The notes under the pieces are model-generated. The model did not search any database. It saw nothing but the letters and a program-made list of their open reading frames with translations, and had not been told where the DNA came from. Made by a program: the position numbers and the translations under genes. A stretch of DNA of 59,981 nt from an archaeon (GTDB lineage: Archaea > Nanobdellota > Nanobdellia > Woesearchaeales > GW2011-AR9). Positions 1 to 7,214 of the stretch are shown here, in pieces. The stretch's first letter is position 1; every line of letters begins with the position of its first letter. The stretch is taken from positions 1 to 59,981 of the forward strand of contig JABHRS010000002.1 of assembly GCA_018670085.1 (NCBI GenBank), given 5' to 3'.

Positions 1-248
1 AATTTTGCAACAATTTTATTCTCATGAATCATAATCGGCTCGCCAGTTAAAGAACCAACATATTTGTTAACCGCACCAGTAGATGTGATTTTAGGCTTGG
101 ATTTCTCTTTTTTGTAACTAGAACCAACCTTTTCTTCCATCATAATTTCAAATTGTTGAGAAACCAATACTTTGTTTTTTTTGCAATATGATCTATATTG
201 ATCATATAATCTCGAATCCACATGCAAAGTTACATTTTTTGAGCTCAT
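1..248 (-). CDS. Ribbon-helix-helix DNA-binding protein, 3' end cut by window edge
   Basis: The minus-strand frame is open from an ATG at 246-248 to the window edge, giving 82 codons without a stop. The N-terminus (MSSKNVTLHVDSRLYDQY...) has the beta-strand then two-helix pattern of CopG/Arc-type ribbon-helix-helix regulators, which bind operators as dimers; the tail is basic and continues outside the window. A TATA box lies about 24 bases upstream, so the mRNA is probably leaderless and this start is preferred. Two near-identical 20-bp palindromic repeats bracket the TATA box, which fits autoregulation. It heads a block of mobile-element genes on the same strand. The RHH call rests on pattern only; no database comparison was possible. 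Confidence 0.7.
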   Translation of the reverse strand, partial: MSSKNVTLHVDSRLYDQYRSYCKKNKVLVSQQFEIMMEEKVGSSYKKEKSKPKITSTGAVNKYVGSLTGEPIMIHENKIVAK

Positions 249-249
249 G

Positions 250-312
250 AGATCTATAAATGTGGATCTTTATATAAATGTTTCGTAGTTTTAGATCTAA
301 AAATGTAGATCT
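250..312 (-). promoter_or_regulatory. Promoter flanked by twin 20-bp palindromic operators
   Basis: Minus-strand promoter of the RHH gene. The TATA element (TTTATATAAA, about 268-279) sits between two copies of the pattern AGATCYACATTTWTAGATCT: 250-269 (proximal, overlapping the likely transcript start) and 293-312 (distal). The copies differ at two positions. Each is itself an inverted repeat with AGATC/GATCT arms. This arrangement suits cooperative repression by a ribbon-helix-helix dimer pair; the identity of the binder is inferred. Confidence 0.75.
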
Positions 313-657
313 ACTCCTTTTCAATATACAAAACAACTCAAAAACATCAAATATTTTACAAAAAATACCTTTCTAGTAAGGAAATTAACTGGTATTTTAA
401 ATTTTATTATATATAACATCACAAATGTTGGCTAGAGCTAAAACCCACATATTCACCTAGCAAATATAAACCTTTGAATAAAGGTTTCAATAATTGTTTA
501 GAAAGCATTAATAGACAATTTGATTCATTGGAAGCTTTTTGAAAGGAAATAACCAATAATAATATTTAGAATTTCGGATAACCTTTTCCAGCTCTAATTC
601 TCAAGCCAAAAGTTACTGTTTTTGACCTACAATATAAGGGATGGGGTGAAATATATT
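313..657. other. AT-rich intergenic stretch with one hairpin
   Basis: No convincing gene is visible. A perfect inverted repeat (AAACCTTT, loop GAAT, AAAGGTTT) lies at 468-487 and could form a terminator or RNA hairpin. It lies beyond the 3' end of the minus-strand genes that finish at 658. The rest is plain AT-rich sequence. Confidence 0.4.
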
Positions 658-1182
658 TTAAAAAATATAACCCATTTTGTAATAGTTCATTAAGGTTTTA
701 CCTTTGGAAGTTAATTTTATGTAACTTATCCAATGACCTTCCGAACTTCTTCGCTTAACAATTTCAATAAAAAAATTCATTATTCTGCTATATGCAATTC
801 CATAATCAGATTGATAGAATATTTGACACCTTTCAACTGCCTTCACATAAATATTAATAGAAGTTTCATTCTTTTCTGTATAAAACTCTGCATCTGTTTT
901 AATCCTTTGATATAGAAATTTAAAATATCGACTTCTATTTTCTTTATCTTCTACTCTTTCCTTAATCAAACCAAGATACGGTTTTTCTCCTTGGATTAAT
1001 AAATCAAAGATAGCATACAAAATAAATCTAAGGAGTACGTTTGTTTTGAAATAATGGGGAGTTGTGAGTACAAAATTGGATTTGCTTTGTCTAATGATTC
1101 CATTTGTTACAAATACCATTACATCATCACAATTTTCTAATCCTCTTCTTTCATTTATTCTTTGTAATGTTATTTTTTTCAT
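658..1182 (-). CDS. Hypothetical protein of the mobile-element block
   Basis: Encodes 174 residues from ATG at 1182; a TTG at 1197 is an alternative start. It follows the YubB-like gene so closely that the two are surely cotranscribed. The N-terminus is basic, the centre is rich in Phe/Ile/Tyr helices, and the C-terminus (SYIKLTSKGKTLMNYY) resembles the end of winged-helix domains, but I do not recognise the family. Its position at the end of a small gene train with a RepA-like ATPase suggests a plasmid- or virus-derived accessory gene. No function is assigned. Confidence 0.6.
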   Translation of the reverse strand: MKKITLQRINERRGLENCDDVMVFVTNGIIRQSKSNFVLTTPHYFKTNVLLRFILYAIFDLLIQGEKPYLGLIKERVEDKENRSRYFKFLYQRIKTDAEFYTEKNETSINIYVKAVERCQIFYQSDYGIAYSRIMNFFIEIVKRRSSEGHWISYIKLTSKGKTLMNYYKMGYIF

Positions 1183-1199
1183 TGTAATGAGGCCCAATA

Positions 1200-1643
1200 T
1201 TAAGCTCCCCTCGTGCCATAATACTTTGATTTCTCTTCCTTCCTCAGAATCCCATTACTAAATTTGACAATACCTTTGCGTTCCGAACAATGATCAAAAT
1301 AATGTATTGAAAAATTAAGCCATTTAAACATTTCACTCATTTTCTTAATAACTGGAATAGGTGGATTCCAAGCTGTTTCAAATCCAAAAAATACTGAATC
1401 TGCATGATCTTCTCTGTATGAATCACTAAAATCCCATTTAGTTCCCCAATTCATACTATTCCACTCAAACCAATTATTATCTTCAAATTCTGGTCTTGGT
1501 ATGAACCAATCTGCTGAAAGTTCAGTAAGTTCACCTTTACTTTTTATTGTTTTTTCCTTCATTGAATTAATAAAACGCTTAAAATTATCTAGCATTACTT
1601 GATGCCCCCATACATATAAATCATTACTACTCCAATTTGGCAT
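1200..1643 (-). CDS. YubB/DUF1281-like ferredoxin-fold protein
   Basis: Encodes 147 residues. The start MPNWSSNDLYVWG, the central WNSMNWGTKWD and the following FETAWNPPIPV are the hallmark blocks of the YubB/DUF1281 (api92-like) ferredoxin-fold family, common on plasmids and phages and of unknown biochemical function. The length is typical. A strong Shine-Dalgarno site (GGGAGGAA) precedes the ATG by a few bases. It lies between the AAA ATPase gene and a hypothetical gene on the same strand, supporting an integrated mobile element. The family call is confident; the role is unknown. Confidence 0.8.
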   Translation of the reverse strand: MPNWSSNDLYVWGHQVMLDNFKRFINSMKEKTIKSKGELTELSADWFIPRPEFEDNNWFEWNSMNWGTKWDFSDSYREDHADSVFFGFETAWNPPIPVIKKMSEMFKWLNFSIHYFDHCSERKGIVKFSNGILRKEEKSKYYGTRGA

Positions 1644-1780
1644 TTTTTTATTCCTCCCTATTTTGTTTTTTAAAGTCCAAAATCCAATCCCCTAAATTTG
1701 AAACAGTTGGAATTTGGAATATTGGAAAATAACTTTTAACACCCCTGAGGGTTAAAAGTTTTCCAACCTATGTCCTTATA

Positions 1781-2743
1781 TCAATTGGATTTTGGAATTT
1801 CATACATTCCATGCCCACATTTAGCTAATATTCCTTCTTCACTAATTGTCTTAAGAGCTTTAGAAATTAAACTTTTCTTGAAACCTTTGGATTCCATAGA
1901 TCTCAAAATCTCATCAAAAAGTACTTTCTCTGACCCTTTCTTTTGTAGGATCCATAAAGGAATTATTTCTTTTAATTGTTCAAATTTAGTTTTTGTATTT
2001 TTATCAATTTCAACAGAGATTACTTTAAGTCCTCCATTTTCACAATCAATTACATCAAACCCCCCTATTTCAGTTGCACCACAATATCTATTTTTTTCTT
2101 GTTTAAGTTTTAAGTTAACAGTTCCACTTACCATTATTAATAAATCCACAAATGCTGAAAATTCTCCAGATCCCCTAAGAGAATGCTTGCTTCCAGCTTT
2201 TCTTTTAGTAGTATGGTGCAGAGCAAGAAAACTACAATTATGTTTATCTGTTAAGAATTTTAAAATACTAGTATTCTTTTTTACGTCAGAAGATTTATCT
2301 TCATCTCCTTCAATAAAACGAACCATAGAATCTAGTATTACTATGTTTGGTTTATACGTGGTTAATAATTTATCCAATTCATCTTTTCCTTTTTTATTTA
2401 ATTTTAATTGATTTCCAAAAGCAAAAGCGAGAAGACCGGGGATTTCAGAGATCTTATTTCCTTTTAATAGTTTTATCATCCTTGATTTAATTAAAGACTT
2501 ATCATTCTCTTCATCAATATACAACACTTTAGCTTTTTTGCATTCAAAAATATCAAGAAACCGCATTCCAGTACTACATTTAATTGCAATCTCTAATGCT
2601 AAAAATGTTTTTTTATTTCCACTATCTCCTCCAATAATAGTAGTTCCTCTTTTAGGTAAAATATTTTTAACCCACCATCCTGGTTCTGGAAAATCACTTT
2701 CAATAAGATTTTTAAGAGACATTATTTGTATTGAGTTAGGCAT
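1781..2743 (-). CDS. RepA-like AAA ATPase (AAA_25 / DnaB-RadA superfamily)
   Basis: Encodes 320 residues from ATG at 2743, preceded by GGGTGAT and overlapping the stop of the upstream gene by 8 bases; an in-frame ATG at 2761 is less well placed. The order P-loop, acidic strand (VLYIDEE), Walker B (PNIVILDSM), then LALHHTTKRKAG and SLRGSGEFSAFVD matches hexameric RepA-like ATPases used by plasmids and viruses for replication initiation. The P-loop reads GDSGNKKT: the glycine normally before the catalytic lysine is a lysine. After about residue 260 a small winged-helix-like domain follows (DEILRSMESKGFKKSLISKALKT, two helices of it visible). It is the core gene of the mobile block; activity cannot be judged from sequence. 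Confidence 0.8.
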   Translation of the reverse strand: MPNSIQIMSLKNLIESDFPEPGWWVKNILPKRGTTIIGGDSGNKKTFLALEIAIKCSTGMRFLDIFECKKAKVLYIDEENDKSLIKSRMIKLLKGNKISEIPGLLAFAFGNQLKLNKKGKDELDKLLTTYKPNIVILDSMVRFIEGDEDKSSDVKKNTSILKFLTDKHNCSFLALHHTTKRKAGSKHSLRGSGEFSAFVDLLIMVSGTVNLKLKQEKNRYCGATEIGGFDVIDCENGGLKVISVEIDKNTKTKFEQLKEIIPLWILQKKGSEKVLFDEILRSMESKGFKKSLISKALKTISEEGILAKCGHGMYEIPKSN

Positions 2744-2927
2744 TTTTATCACCCTTCTCAAATATTTTATTAGATCTTTTTATAGAAATGATGACTGATT
2801 TTGAAACAGAAATTCTATCTCCACGTTCAGAAGCAACAGTAATAAAAAAATTATCTTCTTCAATAAGATTGCCTTTCGCAATCTTTGTTTTTCCACTATC
2901 CTTCCAAACAATTTTGATCATTTCCAT
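2736..2927 (-). CDS. Small hypothetical protein coupled to the RepA-like ATPase
   Basis: Encodes 63 residues (MEMIKIVWKDSGKT...). The stop overlaps the start of the ATPase gene, and its last codons supply the ATPase ribosome-binding site, so the two are translationally coupled. A purine-rich GGGGGAGCG lies upstream of the ATG. The sequence is strand-rich and may be a small beta-barrel, but I recognise no family. Its retention inside a compact gene train is the main reason to believe it is expressed. Confidence 0.6.
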   Translation of the reverse strand: MEMIKIVWKDSGKTKIAKGNLIEEDNFFITVASERGDRISVSKSVIISIKRSNKIFEKGDKNA

Positions 2928-2983
2928 TCTTTTCGCTCCCCCATCAGATGTAGGTGTTTACACTAACTATAATATTCCTGGAT

Positions 2984-3223
2984 TTATTTTTTATTTTCAA
3001 TAATTTTTATCACTTCCTTAGCTGATTTATTTTGTAATCCTTCAAAATTAGATTCTTGTAAATATGGATTATCCTTATTTTTCTTAGTGAATGGATGTAT
3101 ATTCAATCTGAATTTCCATAAATTACAAGAAATACTTGAACATGCCTTAACTTCATTAGAAGCACCACACATACAATCTTCAAGGCATTTGAGTCTAATT
3201 GCCTTAAGTGGCGTGATTCTCAT
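2984..3223 (-). CDS. Small Cys-rich mobile-element protein (TPLKAIRxKCL type)
   Basis: Encodes 79 residues. The N-terminus TPLKAIRLKCLEDCMCG, then NEVKACSS..CNLWKFR, matches a widespread phage and plasmid protein type that starts TPLKAIRAKCL and has regularly spaced cysteines, probably a small metal-binding fold. Function is unknown. Its start overlaps the stop of the 40-codon gene upstream by ATGA. It belongs to the same transcription unit as the ATPase and YubB-like genes. Confidence 0.65.
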   Translation of the reverse strand: MRITPLKAIRLKCLEDCMCGASNEVKACSSISCNLWKFRLNIHPFTKKNKDNPYLQESNFEGLQNKSAKEVIKIIENKK

Positions 3224-3342
3224 GAATCTTCACCATCCGTTAAAGTATTTTCCATGGGCTTTAAACAACGATTTGAACGAATCTTATTGAGGTAGATATT
3301 TCGTTCAATGAGCTTTAGTTCATCAATTAAGGAATCAGCCAT
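3220..3342 (-). CDS. Tiny 40-residue protein, coupled by ATGA
   Basis: A 40-residue frame (MADSLIDELKLIERN...) begins at ATG 3342 and ends with a TGA that overlaps the next start as ATGA. That overlap, the helical amphipathic N-terminus and its position at the head of the mobile-element gene train support a real gene. No family is recognised, and there is no strong ribosome-binding site. Confidence 0.45.
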   Translation of the reverse strand: MADSLIDELKLIERNIYLNKIRSNRCLKPMENTLTDGEDS

Positions 3343-3405
3343 CTATCCTATCCAAAAAGCAAACTAACGATTCTCTGCATAATTCAGACATACTTGTCCT
3401 TCTTC

Positions 3406-3446
3406 GGAATGCTTGACTTCGTACTTTCTCGTACAAGTCCAATTCC
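3406..3446. other. Imperfect hairpin, possible terminator or structured RNA
   Basis: Nested complementary blocks GGAAT / GACTT / GTAC ... GTAC / AAGTC / ATTCC can fold into a 14-pair stem with small bulges and a 6-base loop. It lies upstream of the mobile-element operon on the minus strand. No function can be assigned. Confidence 0.4.
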
Positions 3447-3844
3447 AGCTTGAAAATCATTTGTTTACTTTTCATAATAAATGAGTAAATTATAACTCCT
3501 ATAAAAATGTTTTGTCGACGACAAAAAGAGTATTTTTTGATGAAAATTTATCTGTTTTGTATGGTGAAAAATCACCTAATTTTTCAAAAATTTAAGAAAC
3601 TGAAAATTTGACCCCATAGTAATTTTTTTGATTTGATTTAAGAATCTTAGAAAAGCCCCATTTCTATATACAAAACTCCCCTATTTCTACAACTGGTTGT
3701 GATTTTTGAGCAAAAAAACCCCTTTTTCTACAAAGTTTTATAAATATCTAACCAATATTTACATACATAAAACAGAGATAATCCAGATATTCGAGTCCCT
3801 ACAACTCGGCTCTTATTTTAGCATAAGTAGTCGGTTAGTGCGTT

Positions 3845-3866
3845 CGCGGGGCTACTCTTTTTCTTA
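3845..3866 (+). repeat. Left copy of 22-bp direct repeat
   Basis: Starts CGCGGGGCTACTC and ends TTTTTCTTA; identical to 5361-5382. The two copies lie 1.5 kb apart in the same orientation and enclose the caspase-like gene. Its GC-rich left half stands out from the AT-rich surroundings. It could be an insertion footprint or an attachment-type repeat. Confidence 0.8.
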
Positions 3867-4053
3867 CATTTTAAGGGTTACTTTTTTTTAATGTAAATTA
3901 TCATTTCACCATTTGTACTTTTCTCATATTCCAAGCATAATAAAGTGGAACTGCAACTATACAACAATATAAAAATCACAGCATTAGTTTTTTGTTACTG
4001 GTAAGTGATTAATTGTAAGAAGATTTATAAACCACATCCACTTTATAGATTAA

Positions 4054-5217
4054 ATGGACAGCCAAGTACTAGATCCCACTAATAGGTCGCCTTTTGTGAG
4101 AAGATTACTTTTAGGTGCAGGAATAACAGAGGAACAAATAGTCCTACTTGAAAGACCATATAATCATGAACATGGTGAACTTCTACGAAGGGCAAATCCA
4201 AATCTGCCAGAAAATCTAATCACAAAGTCAGTTATTGTAGCCCCAGGATTATTAGAAAGTATTTTAGCGCATGATCCATCTGTAGTCAGTAATGCATTTG
4301 GAAGAATACCATTGATGGATCCAGGTACTTTAGATTGTTTCACTCAAGCAGTTACTTCTAAAATATCTCGTGGAACACCGTTTAGTCCCAAATTAGAAGA
4401 TGAATCAAATATCGCAGAGATTGCAGCAGGTCACAATGAAGCGCATTTTGCAGGTAGTGCATTATTATTTTATTCAGGACTTCCAGTGGAAGGGAGATAT
4501 GCATTTAACGCATTTAATCAGTTAGGTGTAGGATTAAGAGAAAGAGTAGAAATAATTGAACAAAATAACACGCTTGGTTTCAGTTTACCCAACACCCTAA
4601 ATATCGGTCACGAAGAAGCAGCAAGAATAATGTTATCTAATCATAAAGTAATCACTGGAAAAGAAACAGACAAACCTCTTTGTTTAGTGCTTTACTCTGG
4701 CGAGGACCCCAATGGTGCTTTTAGTGGGGGACGCGATGTTGTTAACCTTTCTGGGGAAGGGTTAGGCAATGTTCCAGGTTATGATACATTATTTTTCATC
4801 CTCAAAGATAAAACTTCATTAAGTACAGCATTACAAGTTACCTCTAGTTTAGGAAGAAAAGTAAAGTTATTATATTTAGCAGGGCATGGTCTTAAAGTTG
4901 GTAAAATCAATTTGCCAGATTCTAATCTTTTTGTTCAAGATTTCTGGGACCAAGTTGCTGGGTATGATCTTCTTGCAGAAGAACCACACAGCGTAATTAA
5001 TTCTTGTCATAGCGCAGACGCCCCATACAGTAGGGTTGGAAGTTTTGCATCGTATGGAGCCAGTAAAATCCCAGGGTTACGTACTTACGGACAGGAAGGC
5101 ACTAGTGCTGATGTTCTGATAAAATCAAGAAGAGATGGGAATGTATCTGAAGTTAATTTTCGGGGCAGAGGTAGCGTGACTAAATCATTTTATGTTGGCA
5201 AACCTACTATTAACTAA
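4054..5217 (+). CDS. Caspase-like (clan CD) cysteine peptidase-type protein
   Basis: Encodes 387 residues. The C-terminal part has the caspase-fold signature: a hydrophobic strand ending in a histidine motif (LLYLAGHG, His278) and, 40 residues on, a strand ending in a cysteine motif (SVINSCHSAD, Cys318), the His-Cys dyad of clan CD peptidases (caspases, metacaspases, CHAT domains). A preceding strand (YDTLFFILKD) fits the same fold. The first 200 residues match no domain I recognise and may sense or bind a partner. No signal peptide or membrane segment is seen, so it should be cytoplasmic. A TATA element lies about 26-30 bases upstream. It is bounded by 22-bp direct repeats, suggesting a mobile cassette. 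Substrate is unknown. Confidence 0.7.
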   Translation: MDSQVLDPTNRSPFVRRLLLGAGITEEQIVLLERPYNHEHGELLRRANPNLPENLITKSVIVAPGLLESILAHDPSVVSNAFGRIPLMDPGTLDCFTQAVTSKISRGTPFSPKLEDESNIAEIAAGHNEAHFAGSALLFYSGLPVEGRYAFNAFNQLGVGLRERVEIIEQNNTLGFSLPNTLNIGHEEAARIMLSNHKVITGKETDKPLCLVLYSGEDPNGAFSGGRDVVNLSGEGLGNVPGYDTLFFILKDKTSLSTALQVTSSLGRKVKLLYLAGHGLKVGKINLPDSNLFVQDFWDQVAGYDLLAEEPHSVINSCHSADAPYSRVGSFASYGASKIPGLRTYGQEGTSADVLIKSRRDGNVSEVNFRGRGSVTKSFYVGKPTIN

Positions 5218-5360
5218 AAATAAATTGTAACAACTAAATAAAAAAGATTAACAGTTGTATATTCCTATTCTACACTCAGTGGAAATCAACTCCCCATCAT
5301 GTGCTATAAAATATTCATTTGAATCTTCTTCCCTAACAGCTCCGCAGGATTCGAACTCCG

Positions 5361-5382
5361 CGCGGGGCTACTCTTTTTCTTA
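5361..5382 (+). repeat. Right copy of 22-bp direct repeat
   Basis: Identical to 3845-3866. Just to its left lies AGGATTCGAACTCC (about 5346-5359), which read on the minus strand looks like a tRNA T-loop, but the stem does not pair, so it is at best a tRNA remnant. Confidence 0.8.
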
Positions 5383-5449
5383 AGACACTTACTACATTAG
5401 AAACTTGGTGCTATTGATCCTGTGGTTTTTAGAAAGAAGAAAAATACTC

Positions 5450-5483
5450 AAAAATAAAAGAAAAGAAAAAAAAAAATAAATAT
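5450..5483 (-). terminator. T-rich terminator of the S15 gene
   Basis: On the minus strand this stretch is nearly uninterrupted T after the S15 stop codon, the usual form of an archaeal terminator. Confidence 0.5.
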
Positions 5484-5936
5484 TTATTCTAGATACATCT
5501 TAAGACGTTTTCTATCTAATTTCCATTCCTTTGCAAGACGGCCTGAAGACTTATAGTACTTCTCTAATCGTCTGATCTTGGAATCTGTTAAAAGACGTCC
5601 ACGCTTTGCAGTTTGATCCTGCCTATTACGCTCTAAATGTGTTTGAATCATAACTAGCTTTTTGATAAGGTTCATCATGTCTTCTGGAATTTCTTTTTTC
5701 ATCCCAGCAGCTTCTAAATGGTCACCAATTTTCTTTCCAGTAATTGCACGAACACTTGCAATACCATAAGTATCACGTAAAATCATTCCGATTTCACTTG
5801 AGTCTTTTCCTTGCTTACGGATCTTTTGAGCAAGTTTTGCAATTTCTTCATCACTATAACTGGTCCAAGCTGGTTTGTCACCATGAGGTCTACGTGATCC
5901 TGCTTTTCCTTTCTTTCTACTATGCATTCTAGCCAT
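5484..5936 (-). CDS. rps15: 30S ribosomal protein S15 (uS15), archaeal type
   Basis: Encodes 150 residues, the usual archaeal/eukaryotic length, with the N-terminal extension MARMHSRKKGKAGSRRP that bacterial S15 lacks. The core follows: SYSDEEIAKLAQKI, GIASVRAITGKKI, then the rRNA-binding helices with HLERNRQDQTAKRGRL and a C-terminal KRLKMYLE-type end. It binds the central domain of 16S rRNA early in 30S assembly. A GGTGA site lies upstream of the ATG. It is transcribed alone and ends in a T-rich terminator. Identification is secure. Confidence 0.97.
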   Translation of the reverse strand: MARMHSRKKGKAGSRRPHGDKPAWTSYSDEEIAKLAQKIRKQGKDSSEIGMILRDTYGIASVRAITGKKIGDHLEAAGMKKEIPEDMMNLIKKLVMIQTHLERNRQDQTAKRGRLLTDSKIRRLEKYYKSSGRLAKEWKLDRKRLKMYLE

Positions 5937-6095
5937 TTTATTTTTTCACCAAATGTTATACAAGTTTTGTAAGAGAATAAGAATGTTGATATCAAATATC
6001 TTATCTCCAGTATAACCGAGCCATTAACCTGGTTACCCCTTGATAAGTTCTTGAGGAGAGGTTTCTTTATAAATGATTTGTTTGTATTTTAAGAT

Positions 6096-6641
6096 ATGAA
6101 AGATAAGTACAATCCATTTGTTGCAACCAGTATGATTCCAGAAAATATGATGGAAGGACTTGAAGAATACTGCTCAAAGATATTATCACATACAGAGGAA
6201 GGTATAATTTACAAATTCGCAAACCCTCACCTTGGGACCTTACAAATTGGTGGTTTTTCTGACAGAGAATTAGACCCTGTGACCAGAAAGGCATTCAATA
6301 TAAATTGGGGTGAACTACCAAATTTTCAATCATATTTTAGAGTTAGAAATAATGATCCACTAGGGCAAGCAACACTAGAAGCAGTAGCATATGTCTGCCG
6401 TGCGGTGTATGATCTTCAAGAGTCGTTTGGATTTTTTTTAGAACCGAAAGGCGAAGGAACAAGAGAATTGATCTTAGCGCAAGATAAAGGTTTTGAAGCC
6501 AAAATTGCTCATAGAGGATTTAGAAACACGAGAGTAATATTTGCAGGAATGGCCAATAGTCCTTCGAGTCAATCGCTGGATCATACTCAAGTGATGCCAA
6601 TCTATAAACTTAGTGAGGAAGTCGTAGGAGAGAGTAAGTAG
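6096..6641 (+). CDS. Hypothetical protein, 181 residues
   Basis: A TATA box (TTTATAAATG, 6069-6078) lies 25 bases before the ATG, so the start is good and the mRNA is probably leaderless. The protein is soluble, mixed alpha/beta, without signal peptide or recognised motif. The gene is convergent with the macrodomain operon and ends 20 bases from it. I do not recognise the family. Confidence 0.65.
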   Translation: MKDKYNPFVATSMIPENMMEGLEEYCSKILSHTEEGIIYKFANPHLGTLQIGGFSDRELDPVTRKAFNINWGELPNFQSYFRVRNNDPLGQATLEAVAYVCRAVYDLQESFGFFLEPKGEGTRELILAQDKGFEAKIAHRGFRNTRVIFAGMANSPSSQSLDHTQVMPIYKLSEEVVGESK

Positions 6642-6661
6642 TAAAAAATAAATTAAAAAAA

Positions 6662-7210
6662 TTAATTTCTTGAAAGTACTCTTTTAAGCAGTTCATTAGA
6701 ACTAGGGTCTCTGAAAGTTACAATACTTAACTTTCTCAGTGAGGTTCCAGTCGCATAAGTTGCCATAAATGTTTCAACTCCTGCACCAATTCTCTGCACA
6801 GCTTCTTGAGGCGTAGATTCAACTACTCCCGCCATCAATCCCATTCTGATAGTTGGCATTGCGATTGATTCATATCCACTATTATGAGCAGCTTCTAATC
6901 CAGCATACACTATTTCATTTAATGGTTTTCTGAGGTCATCTACTACGAAAATAACATTATCAAATTGACCACGATGAGAATTACGGTCACCAGTTGCAAC
7001 TATAGCATTTCCATCTTCTAATTCAGCCATTCCTGCCTGAGCATGATATTGATTACCTGCTACTCTTTGGATTGCTCCATCGATTCCACCAAACCACATA
7101 CCACCAGAGTTAATGGCAGTCATAATAGCATCACTTGGAGTTTGTGTTACATCCCCACCTACCACATATAATTCTAATTTTCCTACTTTACAGACATAAT
7201 TATTTGACAT
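6662..7210 (-). CDS. Macrodomain protein (ADP-ribose binding/processing)
   Basis: Encodes 182 residues from ATG at 7210, with CAGGTGAA just upstream; an in-frame ATG at 7243 inside the previous gene is rejected. Residues 20-50 carry the macrodomain signature: SDAIMTAINSGG then FGGIDGAIQRVAG, matching the ADP-ribose-binding asparagine and glycine-rich loop. Macrodomains bind or hydrolyse ADP-ribose, ADP-ribose 1''-phosphate or ADP-ribosylated targets. It is the last of five tightly packed genes, 4 bases after the HAD phosphatase gene. The substrate is open, but the neighbours (phosphatase, nucleoside hydrolase, HD enzyme) suggest nucleotide or ADP-ribose turnover. Confidence 0.85.
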   Translation of the reverse strand: MSNNYVCKVGKLELYVVGGDVTQTPSDAIMTAINSGGMWFGGIDGAIQRVAGNQYHAQAGMAELEDGNAIVATGDRNSHRGQFDNVIFVVDDLRKPLNEIVYAGLEAAHNSGYESIAMPTIRMGLMAGVVESTPQEAVQRIGAGVETFMATYATGTSLRKLSIVTFRDPSSNELLKRVLSRN

Positions 7211-7214
7211 ATTT

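Larger units (their letters stand above)
3343..4053. other. Long intergenic region with hairpins and one copy of a 22-bp repeat
   Basis: No credible gene is seen. It holds an imperfect long hairpin at 3406-3446 (arms GGAAT, GACTT and GTAC on each side), a near-perfect inverted repeat TTTTGTCG-A-CGACAAAA at 3510-3526, a T-loop-like TTCGAGTCCC around 3798, and the left copy of a 22-bp direct repeat at 3845-3866. A TATA-like TTTATAAA near 4023 serves the next gene. The region separates the mobile block from the caspase-like gene. Confidence 0.5.

Noticed and set aside
3706..3891. 61-codon plus-strand open frame
   Set aside because: No ribosome site or promoter, odd composition, and it crosses the 22-bp repeat.
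5340..5382. Possible tRNA gene on the minus strand
   Set aside because: A T-loop-like GTTCGAAT is present but the T-stem does not pair and no D-arm or anticodon arm is found.
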